A stretch of 64,000 nt of DNA. It comes from Sphingomonas suaedae (GTDB lineage: Bacteria; Pseudomonadota; Alphaproteobacteria; Sphingomonadales; Sphingomonadaceae). A program made the position numbers and the translations under genes. Where the stretch lies: assembly GCF_007833215.1 (NCBI RefSeq), contig NZ_CP042239.1:3222001-3286000 (forward strand), read 5' to 3'. Positions 8,126 to 16,182 of the stretch are shown here, in pieces (position 1 is the first letter of the stretch; each line of letters opens with the position of its first letter). The notes beneath the pieces are model-generated. The model had not been told where the DNA came from and made no database searches. It saw only the letters and a program-made list of their open reading frames with translations.

Positions 8126-8980
8126 ATGACCCAGATCACCGTCGCCGCACTCCAGCTCGCCTTCACCACCGACACGGCGCAGAACATCGCCAACGTCACC
8201 GATCTCGTGCGCGAGGCGGCGGGGAAGGGCGCACAGGTCGTCCTCCCCCCCGAATTGTTCGAAGGCGAATATTTCTGCCGGGTCGAGGATGAGGCGCTGT
8301 TCGCGACCGCCAGGCCGCTCGCCAGCCACCCCGCCGTCACCGCGATGCAGGCGCTCGCGGCGGAGCTTCAGATTCACATCCCGACCAGCTTCTTCGAGGC
8401 GGACGGGCCGCATTTCTACAACAGCCTCGCGATGATCGGCCCCGACGGCCAGGTTGCGGGGGTCTATCGCAAGAGCCACATTCCCGACGGGCCCGGCTAT
8501 GAAGAGAAATATTATTTCCGCCCCGGCAATACCGGCTTCAAGGTGTGGGACGGCCCGGCCGCCGACGCGGCGCTCGGCGTCGGCATCTGCTGGGACCAAT
8601 GGTATCCCGAAACCGCGCGCACGATGATGCTGATGGGCGCGCAATTGCTGTTCTACCCGACCGCGATCGGGTCGGAACCCTATGATGCCGATCTCGACAC
8701 CAGCCGCATGTGGCGCCGCGCGATGATCGGCCATGCCGTGTCCAACGTCGTCCCCGTCATCGCGTCGAACCGCATCGGGACCGAGGGCGACCAGCGTTTC
8801 TATGGCCACAGCTTCATCTGCGACGAATGGGGCGACATCCTCGCCGAATTCGGCGCAGAGGAAACCGGCGTCCTCACCGCCACGCTCGACCTGGACCGCG
8901 CGCGCAAGCACCGCGCCGGCATGGGCTTCTTCCGCGACCGCCGGCCCGAACTGTACAAGCGAATGGTCGAGGACGTTTAG
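8126..8980 (+). CDS. aguB: N-carbamoylputrescine amidase
   Basis: Hydrolyses N-carbamoylputrescine to putrescine, CO2 and ammonia, completing the agmatine route. The protein is 284 residues, normal for this branch of the nitrilase superfamily. The Glu-Lys-Cys triad is visible: Glu in PPELFEGEYFC (about residue 41), Lys in YRKSHIPDGPGYEEKYYFRP (about 120), and Cys in GVGICWDQWYPE (about 157). The start is the ATG at 8126, giving MTQITVAALQLAF. The frame is open upstream through the repeat region, which is not homologous. Confidence 0.95.
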   Translation: MTQITVAALQLAFTTDTAQNIANVTDLVREAAGKGAQVVLPPELFEGEYFCRVEDEALFATARPLASHPAVTAMQALAAELQIHIPTSFFEADGPHFYNSLAMIGPDGQVAGVYRKSHIPDGPGYEEKYYFRPGNTGFKVWDGPAADAALGVGICWDQWYPETARTMMLMGAQLLFYPTAIGSEPYDADLDTSRMWRRAMIGHAVSNVVPVIASNRIGTEGDQRFYGHSFICDEWGDILAEFGAEETGVLTATLDLDRARKHRAGMGFFRDRRPELYKRMVEDV

Positions 8981-9103
8981 AGTCGGGTTCAGCTGCGCTG
9001 AATCGCGGCACCGGCCGCTCCCACACCCGGCCCCCCATCGAAGATGCCCTAAGGTGGGTGGCCGGGTGGGGGAGCGGGCCGGTGCCGTAAACTTAAGCGC
9101 CCG

Positions 9104-9772
9104 CTATTTCGCGCTCAATCCTCGCGCCAGCATCTCCGCAACCGTATCCGCGACCGCACTGGCCTCGGCGTCCTCGCTCCACACGCCGTAGCGCAGGCCC
9201 AGGAACACGTTCATCCCCATGATCGCCCAGGCGTGGACATCGGACACGTCGCTGCGCACCTCGCCGCGCTCGGCGGCCGCCTTGAGCCGCTTCTCGATCC
9301 GCTCGGCGGTGGTCTGATAGTGGAGGCGGAAGCTCTCGGGATCGACGAATTCGGCCTCGTCGATGATTCGGTAGATTTCCTTGTGCTTGCGCACGAAGCC
9401 GATGAACTGCTCGAGCCCCGCGCGCTCGGCGGCGATCTGTTCCGGCGCGGCGCGGATTGCGGGGGCGACATGTTCGCGCACCTGGTCGCTCATGTCGCGG
9501 ACCAGCGCGCGGAACACCGCGTCCTTCGAATCGAAATAGGTGTAGAAGCTGCCCAGTGCCACGCCCGCGCGCCGGGTGATTCCGCTCACCGATCCCTCGT
9601 GAAAGCCCTTCTCGCCAAACTCCGCTGCTGCCGCGTCGAGGATCGCGCGCAGCGTACGGCGACCGCGTGCGGTGCGCGGTTCCTTGCCTTCGCTCGCGGC
9701 CCCTTCACCCGAATGAAGAGCGCCCGAATGAACTGGGGCGAGTGTGGCATCAGAGCCACGTTTTTGCGTCAT
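9104..9772 (-). CDS. TetR-family transcriptional regulator
   Basis: A 222-residue repressor-type protein. After a polar N-terminal tail of about 35 residues comes the TetR DNA-binding domain (about 36-85) with TLRAILDAAAAEFGEKGFHE, SVSGITRRAGVALGSFYTYF and the following DSKDAVFRAL. The rest is a helical ligand-binding domain with no readable ligand. It is divergent from a TonB-dependent receptor gene 107 bases away. A dyad in that gap overlaps a good promoter for the receptor, so this protein probably represses the receptor and perhaps the MFS carrier behind it. Confidence 0.9.
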   Translation of the reverse strand: MTQKRGSDATLAPVHSGALHSGEGAASEGKEPRTARGRRTLRAILDAAAAEFGEKGFHEGSVSGITRRAGVALGSFYTYFDSKDAVFRALVRDMSDQVREHVAPAIRAAPEQIAAERAGLEQFIGFVRKHKEIYRIIDEAEFVDPESFRLHYQTTAERIEKRLKAAAERGEVRSDVSDVHAWAIMGMNVFLGLRYGVWSEDAEASAVADTVAEMLARGLSAK

Positions 9773-9795
9773 TCATCCCCTCCCTCATCCGGAAG

Positions 9796-9824
9796 TTGAA
9801 ACCCGGTTCAGGTTTCACTATAGG
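9796..9824 (+). promoter_or_regulatory. Promoter with overlapping dyad, likely TetR operator
   Basis: TTGAAA at 9796-9801 and TATAGG at 9819-9824 are separated by 17 bases, a near-consensus housekeeping promoter for the TonB receptor. The dyad TGAAACC (9797-9803) / GGTTTCA (9811-9817), with a 7-base centre, covers the -35 and spacer, where a bound repressor would block RNA polymerase. TetR-type operators are usually dyads of this size close to the divergent gene. Confidence 0.6.
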
Positions 9825-9879
9825 CATCTGCAACGTCTTACAAGCCGGGGTGCGCCCGGCCATATCTGGGGAGGAAACC

Positions 9880-12108
9880 ATGCACCGCCTGAGTCCATCT
9901 GTCCGCTCGATTCTCGTTACCGGCGCCGCGCTGGGCGCGCTCGCCGCCACCCCTGCGCTCGCACAGGATGCGCCCGTCGAGGCGGCCGCCGTCGAAGAAG
10001 CGACCGAGGGTGAAATCGTCGTCACCGCCCGCCGCCGCGAGGAAAGCCTGATCGACGTGCCGATCTCGATGTCGGTCGTTACCGGCGATTCGCTCGTCGC
10101 CAGCGGCGCGGCGGACATCACCGCGCTTCAGGACAAGACCCCGAACCTCACGCTCCAGATCGCGCGCGGTTCCAACTCGACGCTGATCGCCTTCAGCCGC
10201 GGCGTCGGTCAGCAGGACCCGCTCTGGGGCTTCGAACCCGGCGTCGCCCTCTATATCGACGATGTCTATGTCGCACGGCCCCAGGGCGCAGTGCTCGACA
10301 TTTTCGATGTCGAGCGGGTCGAGGTGCTGCGCGGGCCGCAGGGAACGCTCTATGGCCGCAACACCATCGGCGGCGCCGTCAAATACGTCACCCGGCGTCT
10401 GGGCAATGATTACAAGGCATCGTTCCGCGGCTCCTATGGCTCCTATAACCAGATCGATCTGGTCGGGCAGGTGGTCGTGCCGCTGGGCGACACGCTCTCG
10501 CTCGGCGCTGCGGTCGCGCAATATTGGCGCGACGGCTACGGCACTAACCTCACCACCGGCGCCGAGCATTACGACAAGGACGTGCTCGCCGCGCGCGTTT
10601 CGGCGGAGTTCACCCCGACCGACAACATCTTCGTCCGCGTCGCTGGCGACCGCACGCTCGACCGGTCGAACCCGCGTCACGGCACGCGCCTGCTCCCCAA
10701 CGGCGCCGACCCCATCTACGCGCCGACCGACAGCGTCTATGACACGCGTGCCGGAATCGGCGACGACAACCGCGTCGAGACGCGCGGCCTGTCGATCACG
10801 GGTGAGATCGGCCTGTCCGACATGCTGACGTTCAAGACGATCACCGCCTGGCGCGACGGCAGCACCGATACGCTGATCGATTTCGACAACACCATCCAGC
10901 CGACGCTCGACATCCCGGCGGAATATTCCGATCGCCAGTTCACCCAGGAACTGCAGCTGCTCTATGAAGGCGACCGCATTCAGGGCGTGTTTGGCGTCTA
11001 CTACCTCAACGGCCGCGCAAGCGGCGCGTTCGATACCGTCGTGGGCCTGCTCAACACCACCACGCTGACCGCGGGCGAGGTCTTCACCAAGAGCTACGCC
11101 GCATTCGGCGATTTCAGCTTCGACCTGACCGACCAGTTCAAGATTTCGGCAGGGCTGCGCTACACGCGCGACGAAAAGACCGGCAGTGTCTATCGTCAGA
11201 ACTTCACCGGCATCCGCAGCCCGTGGTTCGGCAACGCGACCGCGGTTCCCGGCCTGATCCGCTCGGACTATACCAACAGCCGCGATTTCGAAAAGCTGAC
11301 CCCCCGCCTGAGCCTCAGCTACCAGCCGCATTCGGACCTCAACCTCTATGCGAGCTATGGAAAGGGCTTCAAATCGGGCGGGTTCGACATGCGCGGCGAC
11401 GTCGTGCTGACCCCGACTACGGTCAATGGCTACAACCCCGAAACGATCGACAGCTATGAGATCGGCATGAAGGGCGCCTTCCTCGATCGCAAATTGTTCG
11501 TGAACCTCGCCGGCTTCTATTCGGACTATAAGGATCAGCAGGTCACCATCCAGGTTCCGGCGCTGCCCAGCGGTATCGCCAGCTTCGTCGACAATGCGGG
11601 CAAGGGCGAGATCTACGGCTTCGAGCTCGAGACGCGGATGGTGCCCTCACGTCACTTCCAGGCAAGCGTCGTGGTCGGCTACACCCATGCCGACTATAAG
11701 GAGTTCCTGACGTTCATCGGCGGCGGTACCACGCCCGTCGACGTGTCGGACCAGCGGGCGTTCCAGAATACGCCCGAATGGACCGCCAACGCGTCCTTCA
11801 CCTGGTCGAACGACGTCGCGGGCGGGGTTCTCGCCTTCACCCCCGCAATCTCGTTCCGCAGCGATACGCAGATGTTCGAACTGGCGACCCCGGCGCTCGA
11901 CCAGGACGGGTATGCGCTGGTCGACGCCGCGCTCAACTGGACCTCGGGCGATGGCCGCTACCGGGTCGGCGTTGCCGCGCGCAACCTGACCGACGCGCGC
12001 TATCGCGTCGGCGGCTACAATTTCCCGGGCGCGCTGCTCGGCAATTCGGTGATCGGCTATTACGGCCCGCCGCGCACCGTCACGGGGACGTTCGAGATCA
12101 AGTTCTGA
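9880..12108 (+). CDS. TonB-dependent outer-membrane receptor
   Basis: A 742-residue receptor. The signal peptide (about 1-28) ends ATPALA before QDAP, and a TonB-box-like EIVVTARRRE lies at about 46-55. The plug domain (about 55-170) has DVPISMSVVTGDSL, GVALYIDDVYVARPQGAVLD and VEVLRGPQGTLYGRNTIGGA. A long beta-barrel follows and ends in Phe (VTGTFEIKF), as outer-membrane barrels do. The ligand is unknown. The start is the ATG at 9880 after GGGGAGGAAACC. The divergent TetR gene and the downstream MFS carrier suggest uptake of a small organic compound, not a siderophore, but that is inference. Confidence 0.93.
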   Translation: MHRLSPSVRSILVTGAALGALAATPALAQDAPVEAAAVEEATEGEIVVTARRREESLIDVPISMSVVTGDSLVASGAADITALQDKTPNLTLQIARGSNSTLIAFSRGVGQQDPLWGFEPGVALYIDDVYVARPQGAVLDIFDVERVEVLRGPQGTLYGRNTIGGAVKYVTRRLGNDYKASFRGSYGSYNQIDLVGQVVVPLGDTLSLGAAVAQYWRDGYGTNLTTGAEHYDKDVLAARVSAEFTPTDNIFVRVAGDRTLDRSNPRHGTRLLPNGADPIYAPTDSVYDTRAGIGDDNRVETRGLSITGEIGLSDMLTFKTITAWRDGSTDTLIDFDNTIQPTLDIPAEYSDRQFTQELQLLYEGDRIQGVFGVYYLNGRASGAFDTVVGLLNTTTLTAGEVFTKSYAAFGDFSFDLTDQFKISAGLRYTRDEKTGSVYRQNFTGIRSPWFGNATAVPGLIRSDYTNSRDFEKLTPRLSLSYQPHSDLNLYASYGKGFKSGGFDMRGDVVLTPTTVNGYNPETIDSYEIGMKGAFLDRKLFVNLAGFYSDYKDQQVTIQVPALPSGIASFVDNAGKGEIYGFELETRMVPSRHFQASVVVGYTHADYKEFLTFIGGGTTPVDVSDQRAFQNTPEWTANASFTWSNDVAGGVLAFTPAISFRSDTQMFELATPALDQDGYALVDAALNWTSGDGRYRVGVAARNLTDARYRVGGYNFPGALLGNSVIGYYGPPRTVTGTFEIKF

Positions 12109-12141
12109 TCGCTTTCGGGCTTTGAGTTTGCCAGACTGACC

Positions 12142-12180
12142 GGGCCGGGCGTCGAAAGGGGGCGTCCGGCCCATTTTTTT
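12142..12180 (+). terminator. Intrinsic terminator after the TonB receptor
   Basis: GGGCCGGGCG pairs with the GCGTCCGGCCC arm (one bulge), followed by a run of seven T. It separates the receptor from the MFS gene. Any cotranscription would need read-through. Confidence 0.85.
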
Positions 12181-12196
12181 GAAGGGGAGGGTACGG

Positions 12197-13477
12197 ATGA
12201 GCGCCACCAACGGGGCGGCACCGACTGTGCAGGGCCATGGCACGCCGGGCTATCGCGCCGCCGTTCTGGCGATGCTGCTGCTGGTCTATACCTTCAACTT
12301 TCTCGACCGGCAGATCCTCGGCATCCTTGCGGTGCCGATCAAGGCGGATCTGGGGCTCACCGATACCCAGCTCGGCGCGCTTGGCGGCATCGCCTTTGCC
12401 TTTCTCTATTCCACACTCGGCGTTCCGCTCGCGCTGCTGGCCGACCGGACGAGCCGCACCTGGGTCGTGACGATTTCGCTCACCGTGTGGAGCGGTTTCA
12501 CCGCGCTTTGCGGCCTCGCCAACAGTTTCTGGACCCTGTTTCTCTATCGCATCGGCGTCGGCGTCGGCGAGGCAGGGGGCGTTGCGCCGTCCTATGCGAT
12601 CATTGCCGATTATTTCCCCCCGCATCAGCGCGCCCGCGCGCTCGCCATCTATTCGCTCGGCATCCCGATCGGCCTCGCTTCGGGCACGTTGCTGGGCGCA
12701 TGGATCGCGGCGAGCGTCGATTGGCGCATGGCGTTCATCGTCGTCGGGCTGGCCGGGGTGATCATTGCGCCCTTCTTTCGGATGGTCGTCAAGGAGCCGC
12801 CGCGTCCGGCGGTCAGCGCAGAGCATCAGCGCGTTCCGCTCGGCCGGGTGTTCGCCATCCTCGCGAAAAAGCCCAGTTTCTGGCTGATGGCGATCGGCGC
12901 AGGGTTCAGTTCGATGTGCGGCTATGGCCTCGCTTTCTGGGCACCGACCTTCTTCGTGCGCAGCTTCGGCTTCGATCTCGCCACGACCAGCTATTTCTTC
13001 GGGTCGATCCTGCTGGTGGGCGGCACGATCGGCGTGTTCATGGGCGGGGTTCTGGCGGACCGGCTCGGCGGCGGCGATCGCGGCGTCTATGCCAAGCTGC
13101 CGGCCTTTGCGTGGCTGATCTGCGTGCCCTTGTTCGCCGGCGGTTTCCTGACGAACAATGTGGTACTCGCCTGGTTCCTGTTCCTGATCCCGAATGGGCT
13201 GAACATCCTCTGGCTCGGCCCGGTGACGACCGCGGTCCAGAATCTCGTCCCGCCGCATATGCGCGCCACCGCGAGCGCGAGCTTCCTGCTGATCAACAAC
13301 CTGATCGGCTTGGGCGCAGGATCGTGGGTGATGGGCGCGATGTCGGACGCGATGACCGCAAGCTATGGCAACGAAGCGCTGCGCTATTCCGCGGTAACGG
13401 CGCTGTCCTTCTACCTGATCGCGGCGGTGCTGATGCTCTTCGCCGTCCGCACGCTGCGCAAGGACTGGGTGGAGTGA
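12197..13477 (+). CDS. MFS transporter, Spinster-like
   Basis: A 426-residue, 12-helix major facilitator protein. The first helix contains FNFLDRQILGILAVPIK, typical of Spinster-like bacterial carriers common in sphingomonads. The MFS loop motif is seen as PLALLADRTSRTWV, and RIGVGVGEAGGVAPSYAIIADYFPP is a typical helix 4 region. AGGGGAGGG lies 5 bases before the ATG at 12197, so that start is preferred over an upstream in-frame start. The substrate is unknown. The position after the TetR-controlled receptor suggests inner-membrane uptake of the same compound. Confidence 0.88.
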   Translation: MSATNGAAPTVQGHGTPGYRAAVLAMLLLVYTFNFLDRQILGILAVPIKADLGLTDTQLGALGGIAFAFLYSTLGVPLALLADRTSRTWVVTISLTVWSGFTALCGLANSFWTLFLYRIGVGVGEAGGVAPSYAIIADYFPPHQRARALAIYSLGIPIGLASGTLLGAWIAASVDWRMAFIVVGLAGVIIAPFFRMVVKEPPRPAVSAEHQRVPLGRVFAILAKKPSFWLMAIGAGFSSMCGYGLAFWAPTFFVRSFGFDLATTSYFFGSILLVGGTIGVFMGGVLADRLGGGDRGVYAKLPAFAWLICVPLFAGGFLTNNVVLAWFLFLIPNGLNILWLGPVTTAVQNLVPPHMRATASASFLLINNLIGLGAGSWVMGAMSDAMTASYGNEALRYSAVTALSFYLIAAVLMLFAVRTLRKDWVE

Positions 13478-13507
13478 TTGACCAGGCTGCGCTTGATTTG
13501 ACCCGTT

Positions 13508-13662
13508 TGTGCTGAGCTTGTCGAAGCACCACTCATGCGCTCGGTGATGACGGGAGGCAGCCTTCGACAATGACCAGGGCTTACCCTTCGACAAGCTCAG
13601 GGCAGACGGGTTGGGGTGGTCCAGATTTGGGGTTCGACGCTTCACTCCCCCTGGCGGGGGAG
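13508..13662. repeat. Repeat cluster between convergent genes, CTTCGACAAGCTCAG family
   Basis: Contains GCTGAGCTTGTCGAAGC near 13510 and its inverted form CCCTTCGACAAGCTCAGGGC near 13596, with a degenerate copy between. A related half-site lies between etfB and etfA. At 13645-13662 a hairpin CTCCCCC-TGGC-GGGGGAG stands close to the end of the E2 gene and could act as its terminator on the minus strand. Confidence 0.75.
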
Positions 13663-13671
13663 GAATCATAT

Positions 13672-14997
13672 TCAATCCGCGAACAACAAGACCGGCGTCT
13701 CGAGCAGCTTGCGCAGCGCCTGGACATAGCTCGCCGCGTCCCAGCCATCGACGACGCGGTGGTCGCAGCTGATCGACAGGTTCATCAGCTTGGCGCGGAC
13801 GATGTCGTCGCCGACGAAGATCGGGCGCTCGACAATCTTGTTCGGGCCGATGATCGCCACCTCGGGCCGGTTGATCACCGGCGTCGTCGCGATGCCGCCC
13901 AAAGGTCCAAGCGACGTAATCGTGATCGTCCCGCCCTGCAGTTCTTCCGACTTGATCTTGCCGGTGCGCGCCGCCTCGGCGAGGCGACCGATCTCGCTCG
14001 CCAGCTGCCACACATTCATGTCCTGCGCGTCGCGGATCACGGGGACGGTCAGGCCCGAATCGGTCTGCGTCGCCATACCCATGTGGACGCGGCCATGGCG
14101 CGTCACCACGCCGCCCTCATCGTCATAGCGCGCATTGAGCATCGGGAAGTCGGGCAGGGTGCGGCAGATCGCGACGATCAGGAACGGCAGCATCGTCAGC
14201 TTGGGCCGCGTTCCGCGATTGGCGTTGAGGTCGGCGCGCATCGCCTCCAGCGCGGTGACGTCGATCTCGTCGACATAGGTGAAATGCGGGATCGCGCGCT
14301 TCGCCGCCGCCATATTCTCGGCGATGCGGCGACGCATCCCGATGACCTTGACCGCCTCGTCCTCCCGCGCGCGGCTGGCGTGCGGGGCGTGATAGCCCTG
14401 CCCACTGCCATAGCGCAGATAGGCGTCGAGATCGGAATGGCGGATATGCTGCCCGTCATGCTTCACATCGGCCAAGTCGACGCCCAGATCTTTGGCGCGC
14501 GCGCGCACGGCGGGGGAGGCGAGGACGTGCCTGCTCTCCCTCTCCCCTTCAGGGGAGAGGGTCGGGGAGAGGGGCATATCCACAGGCGGCGGCGCTTCAG
14601 GAGAGTCCCCCTCTCCCAACCCTCTCCCCTCAAGGGGAGAGGGCTTTTCATCGACCACCTCCGGAACCCCCGGCGTCTCCGCCTCGACCTGCTCCTCGAC
14701 GTCCTCAGCAACCGGCGCATCTGCTACCGCAGCCGGAGCCTCCTCGGCAACCGCGTCCTCGGTCTCCACCACCATCAGCGACGCGCCGATCGCCACCTGA
14801 TCGCCGACCTCGCCGGCCAGCTCGACCACCACGCCCGACACCGGCGATTCCATTTCGACGGTCGCCTTGTCGGTCATCATATCGGCGACTTGCTGATCCT
14901 CCTCGATCCGGTCGCCGACCTTGACGTGCCAAGCGACGATCTCGGCTTCGGCAATGCCTTCGCCAATATCCGGAAGACGAAACGTAAAGCGCGCCAT
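13672..14997 (-). CDS. bkdB: Branched-chain 2-oxoacid dehydrogenase E2 (dihydrolipoyl acyltransferase)
   Basis: Core acyltransferase of the 2-oxoacid dehydrogenase complex, 441 residues. The lipoyl domain (about 1-80) starts MARFTFRLPDIGEGIAEAEI and has lipoyl-Lys in MMTDKATVEMESP. A Pro/Glu/Ala linker follows, then the E3-binding domain (about 164-200, ASPAVRARAKDLGVDL). The catalytic domain ends ISCDHRVVDGWDAASYV with the active-site His. Residues about 118-155 are encoded by a palindromic repeat that is intergenic elsewhere. The start is five bases after the E1beta stop. The substrate class (branched-chain) is inferred from E1alpha; an acetoin- or pyruvate-type role is less likely. Confidence 0.92.
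   Translation of the reverse strand: MARFTFRLPDIGEGIAEAEIVAWHVKVGDRIEEDQQVADMMTDKATVEMESPVSGVVVELAGEVGDQVAIGASLMVVETEDAVAEEAPAAVADAPVAEDVEEQVEAETPGVPEVVDEKPSPLEGRGLGEGDSPEAPPPVDMPLSPTLSPEGERESRHVLASPAVRARAKDLGVDLADVKHDGQHIRHSDLDAYLRYGSGQGYHAPHASRAREDEAVKVIGMRRRIAENMAAAKRAIPHFTYVDEIDVTALEAMRADLNANRGTRPKLTMLPFLIVAICRTLPDFPMLNARYDDEGGVVTRHGRVHMGMATQTDSGLTVPVIRDAQDMNVWQLASEIGRLAEAARTGKIKSEELQGGTITITSLGPLGGIATTPVINRPEVAIIGPNKIVERPIFVGDDIVRAKLMNLSISCDHRVVDGWDAASYVQALRKLLETPVLLFAD
14534..14643. repeat. Palindromic repeat copy in frame inside the E2 gene
   Basis: The stretch beginning CCCTCTCCCCTTCAGGGGAG matches the glyA-nrdR copy with one difference over about 40 bases. An inverted partner with core CTCTCCCCTCAAGGGGAGAG closes the element. 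Its length preserves the reading frame. On the minus strand it encodes part of the E2 linker (including PSPLEGRGLGEGD and [13 protein letters not shown]). Confidence 0.85.
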
Positions 14998-15002
14998 GCC
15001 GA

Positions 15003-16061
15003 TCAGTCCTTCAGGAGTTTCTTGAGTGCCTGTCCGATGCGGACCGGCCCGGGGAAATAGGCCCATTCGAGCGAATGGGGATAAGGCGTGTCGAACCCGG
15101 TGACGCGCTCGATCGGCGCCTCGAGGTGATAGAAGCACCGCTCCTGCACCAACGCCGACAGTTCCGCGCCGAACCCGCCGGTCCGCGTCGCCTCATGCAC
15201 CACCATGCACCGTCCGGTCTTCTTGACCGACTCCTCGATCGTCTCGATGTCGAGCGGAACCAGCGTGCGCAGATCGATGATCTCGGCATCGATCGCCATG
15301 TCCTCGACCGTGGCCTTGGCGACATGCACCATCGTGCCATAGGCCAGGATCGTCAGCGCATTGCCCGGCCGCACGATCGCCGCCTTGCCCAGCTCGATCC
15401 GGTAATAACCCTCGGGCACAGCGCCAGCGGGATGCTTCGACCAGTTCTCCGCCGGGCGGTCCCAATGGCCGTTGAACGGGCCGTTATAGATGCGCTTGGG
15501 CTCGAAGAAGATGACGGGATCATTGTCCTCGATCGACGCGATCAACAGCCCCTTGGCGTCGTATGGCGTCGACGGGATCACCGTCTTCACGCCCGACACA
15601 TGGGTGAAGATGCCCTCGGGGCTCTGGCTGTGCGTCTGTCCGCCGAAAATGCCGCCGCCGAACGGCGAGCGTACGGTCAGCGGCGCGGTGAACTGCCCGG
15701 CCGAGCGATAGCGCAACCGCGCCGCCTCGCTCACCAGCTGGTCGAGCGCGGGATAGATATAGTCGGCGAACTGGATCTCCGGCACCGGGCGCAGGCCGTA
15801 GGCGCCCATGCCGATCGCCACGCCGATGATGCCGCATTCGGTGATCGGCGTGTCGAACACGCGAGTCTTGCCGAACTTCTCCTGCAGCCCCGCGGTCGCG
15901 CGGAACACGCCGCCAAAATAGCCGACATCCTCGCCCATCACGATCACGTTCGGATCGCGTTCCATCATCACCGCCATCGCGGAGTTGATCGCCTGGATCA
16001 TGTTCATGCGGACGGTCTCGCCCGCTTCGCCGGTCTGAGAGGTTTCTACGACTTCGTTCAC
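15003..16061 (-). CDS. bkdA2: Branched-chain 2-oxoacid dehydrogenase E1 beta
   Basis: Beta subunit of the thiamine-diphosphate decarboxylase, 352 residues from a GTG at 16061. Family signatures are MNMIQAINSAMAVMMERDPN, VIVMGEDVGYFGGVFRAT, DTPITECGIIGVAIGMGAYG and EIQFADYIYPALDQLVSEAA. The C-terminal domain carries DAEIIDLRTLVPLDIETIEE. A frame further upstream is open but only crosses a palindromic repeat that separates it from E1alpha. It is placed between E1alpha and E2 in one operon; the E3 gene is not in this window. Confidence 0.93.
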   Translation of the reverse strand: MNEVVETSQTGEAGETVRMNMIQAINSAMAVMMERDPNVIVMGEDVGYFGGVFRATAGLQEKFGKTRVFDTPITECGIIGVAIGMGAYGLRPVPEIQFADYIYPALDQLVSEAARLRYRSAGQFTAPLTVRSPFGGGIFGGQTHSQSPEGIFTHVSGVKTVIPSTPYDAKGLLIASIEDNDPVIFFEPKRIYNGPFNGHWDRPAENWSKHPAGAVPEGYYRIELGKAAIVRPGNALTILAYGTMVHVAKATVEDMAIDAEIIDLRTLVPLDIETIEESVKKTGRCMVVHEATRTGGFGAELSALVQERCFYHLEAPIERVTGFDTPYPHSLEWAYFPGPVRIGQALKKLLKD

Positions 16062-16073
16062 GGCAAAACCTCC

Positions 16074-16166
16074 GTCATCCCCGCGAAAGCGGGGACCCAC
16101 CTCCCGCACTGTCCACCCTGCCGCGCGGCGCGGAGATGGGCCCCCGCTTTCGCGGGGGTGACGATC
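16074..16166. repeat. Palindromic repeat, CCCCGCGAAAGCGGGG family
   Basis: TCATCCCCGCGAAAGCGGGG at the left end pairs with CCCCCGCTTTCGCGGGGGTG at the right end around a GC-rich middle. It sits between the E1alpha stop and the E1beta start, inside an operon. Elements with this core are common between sphingomonad genes. Confidence 0.8.
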
Positions 16167-16182
16167 AAAGAATGATAGGGCA

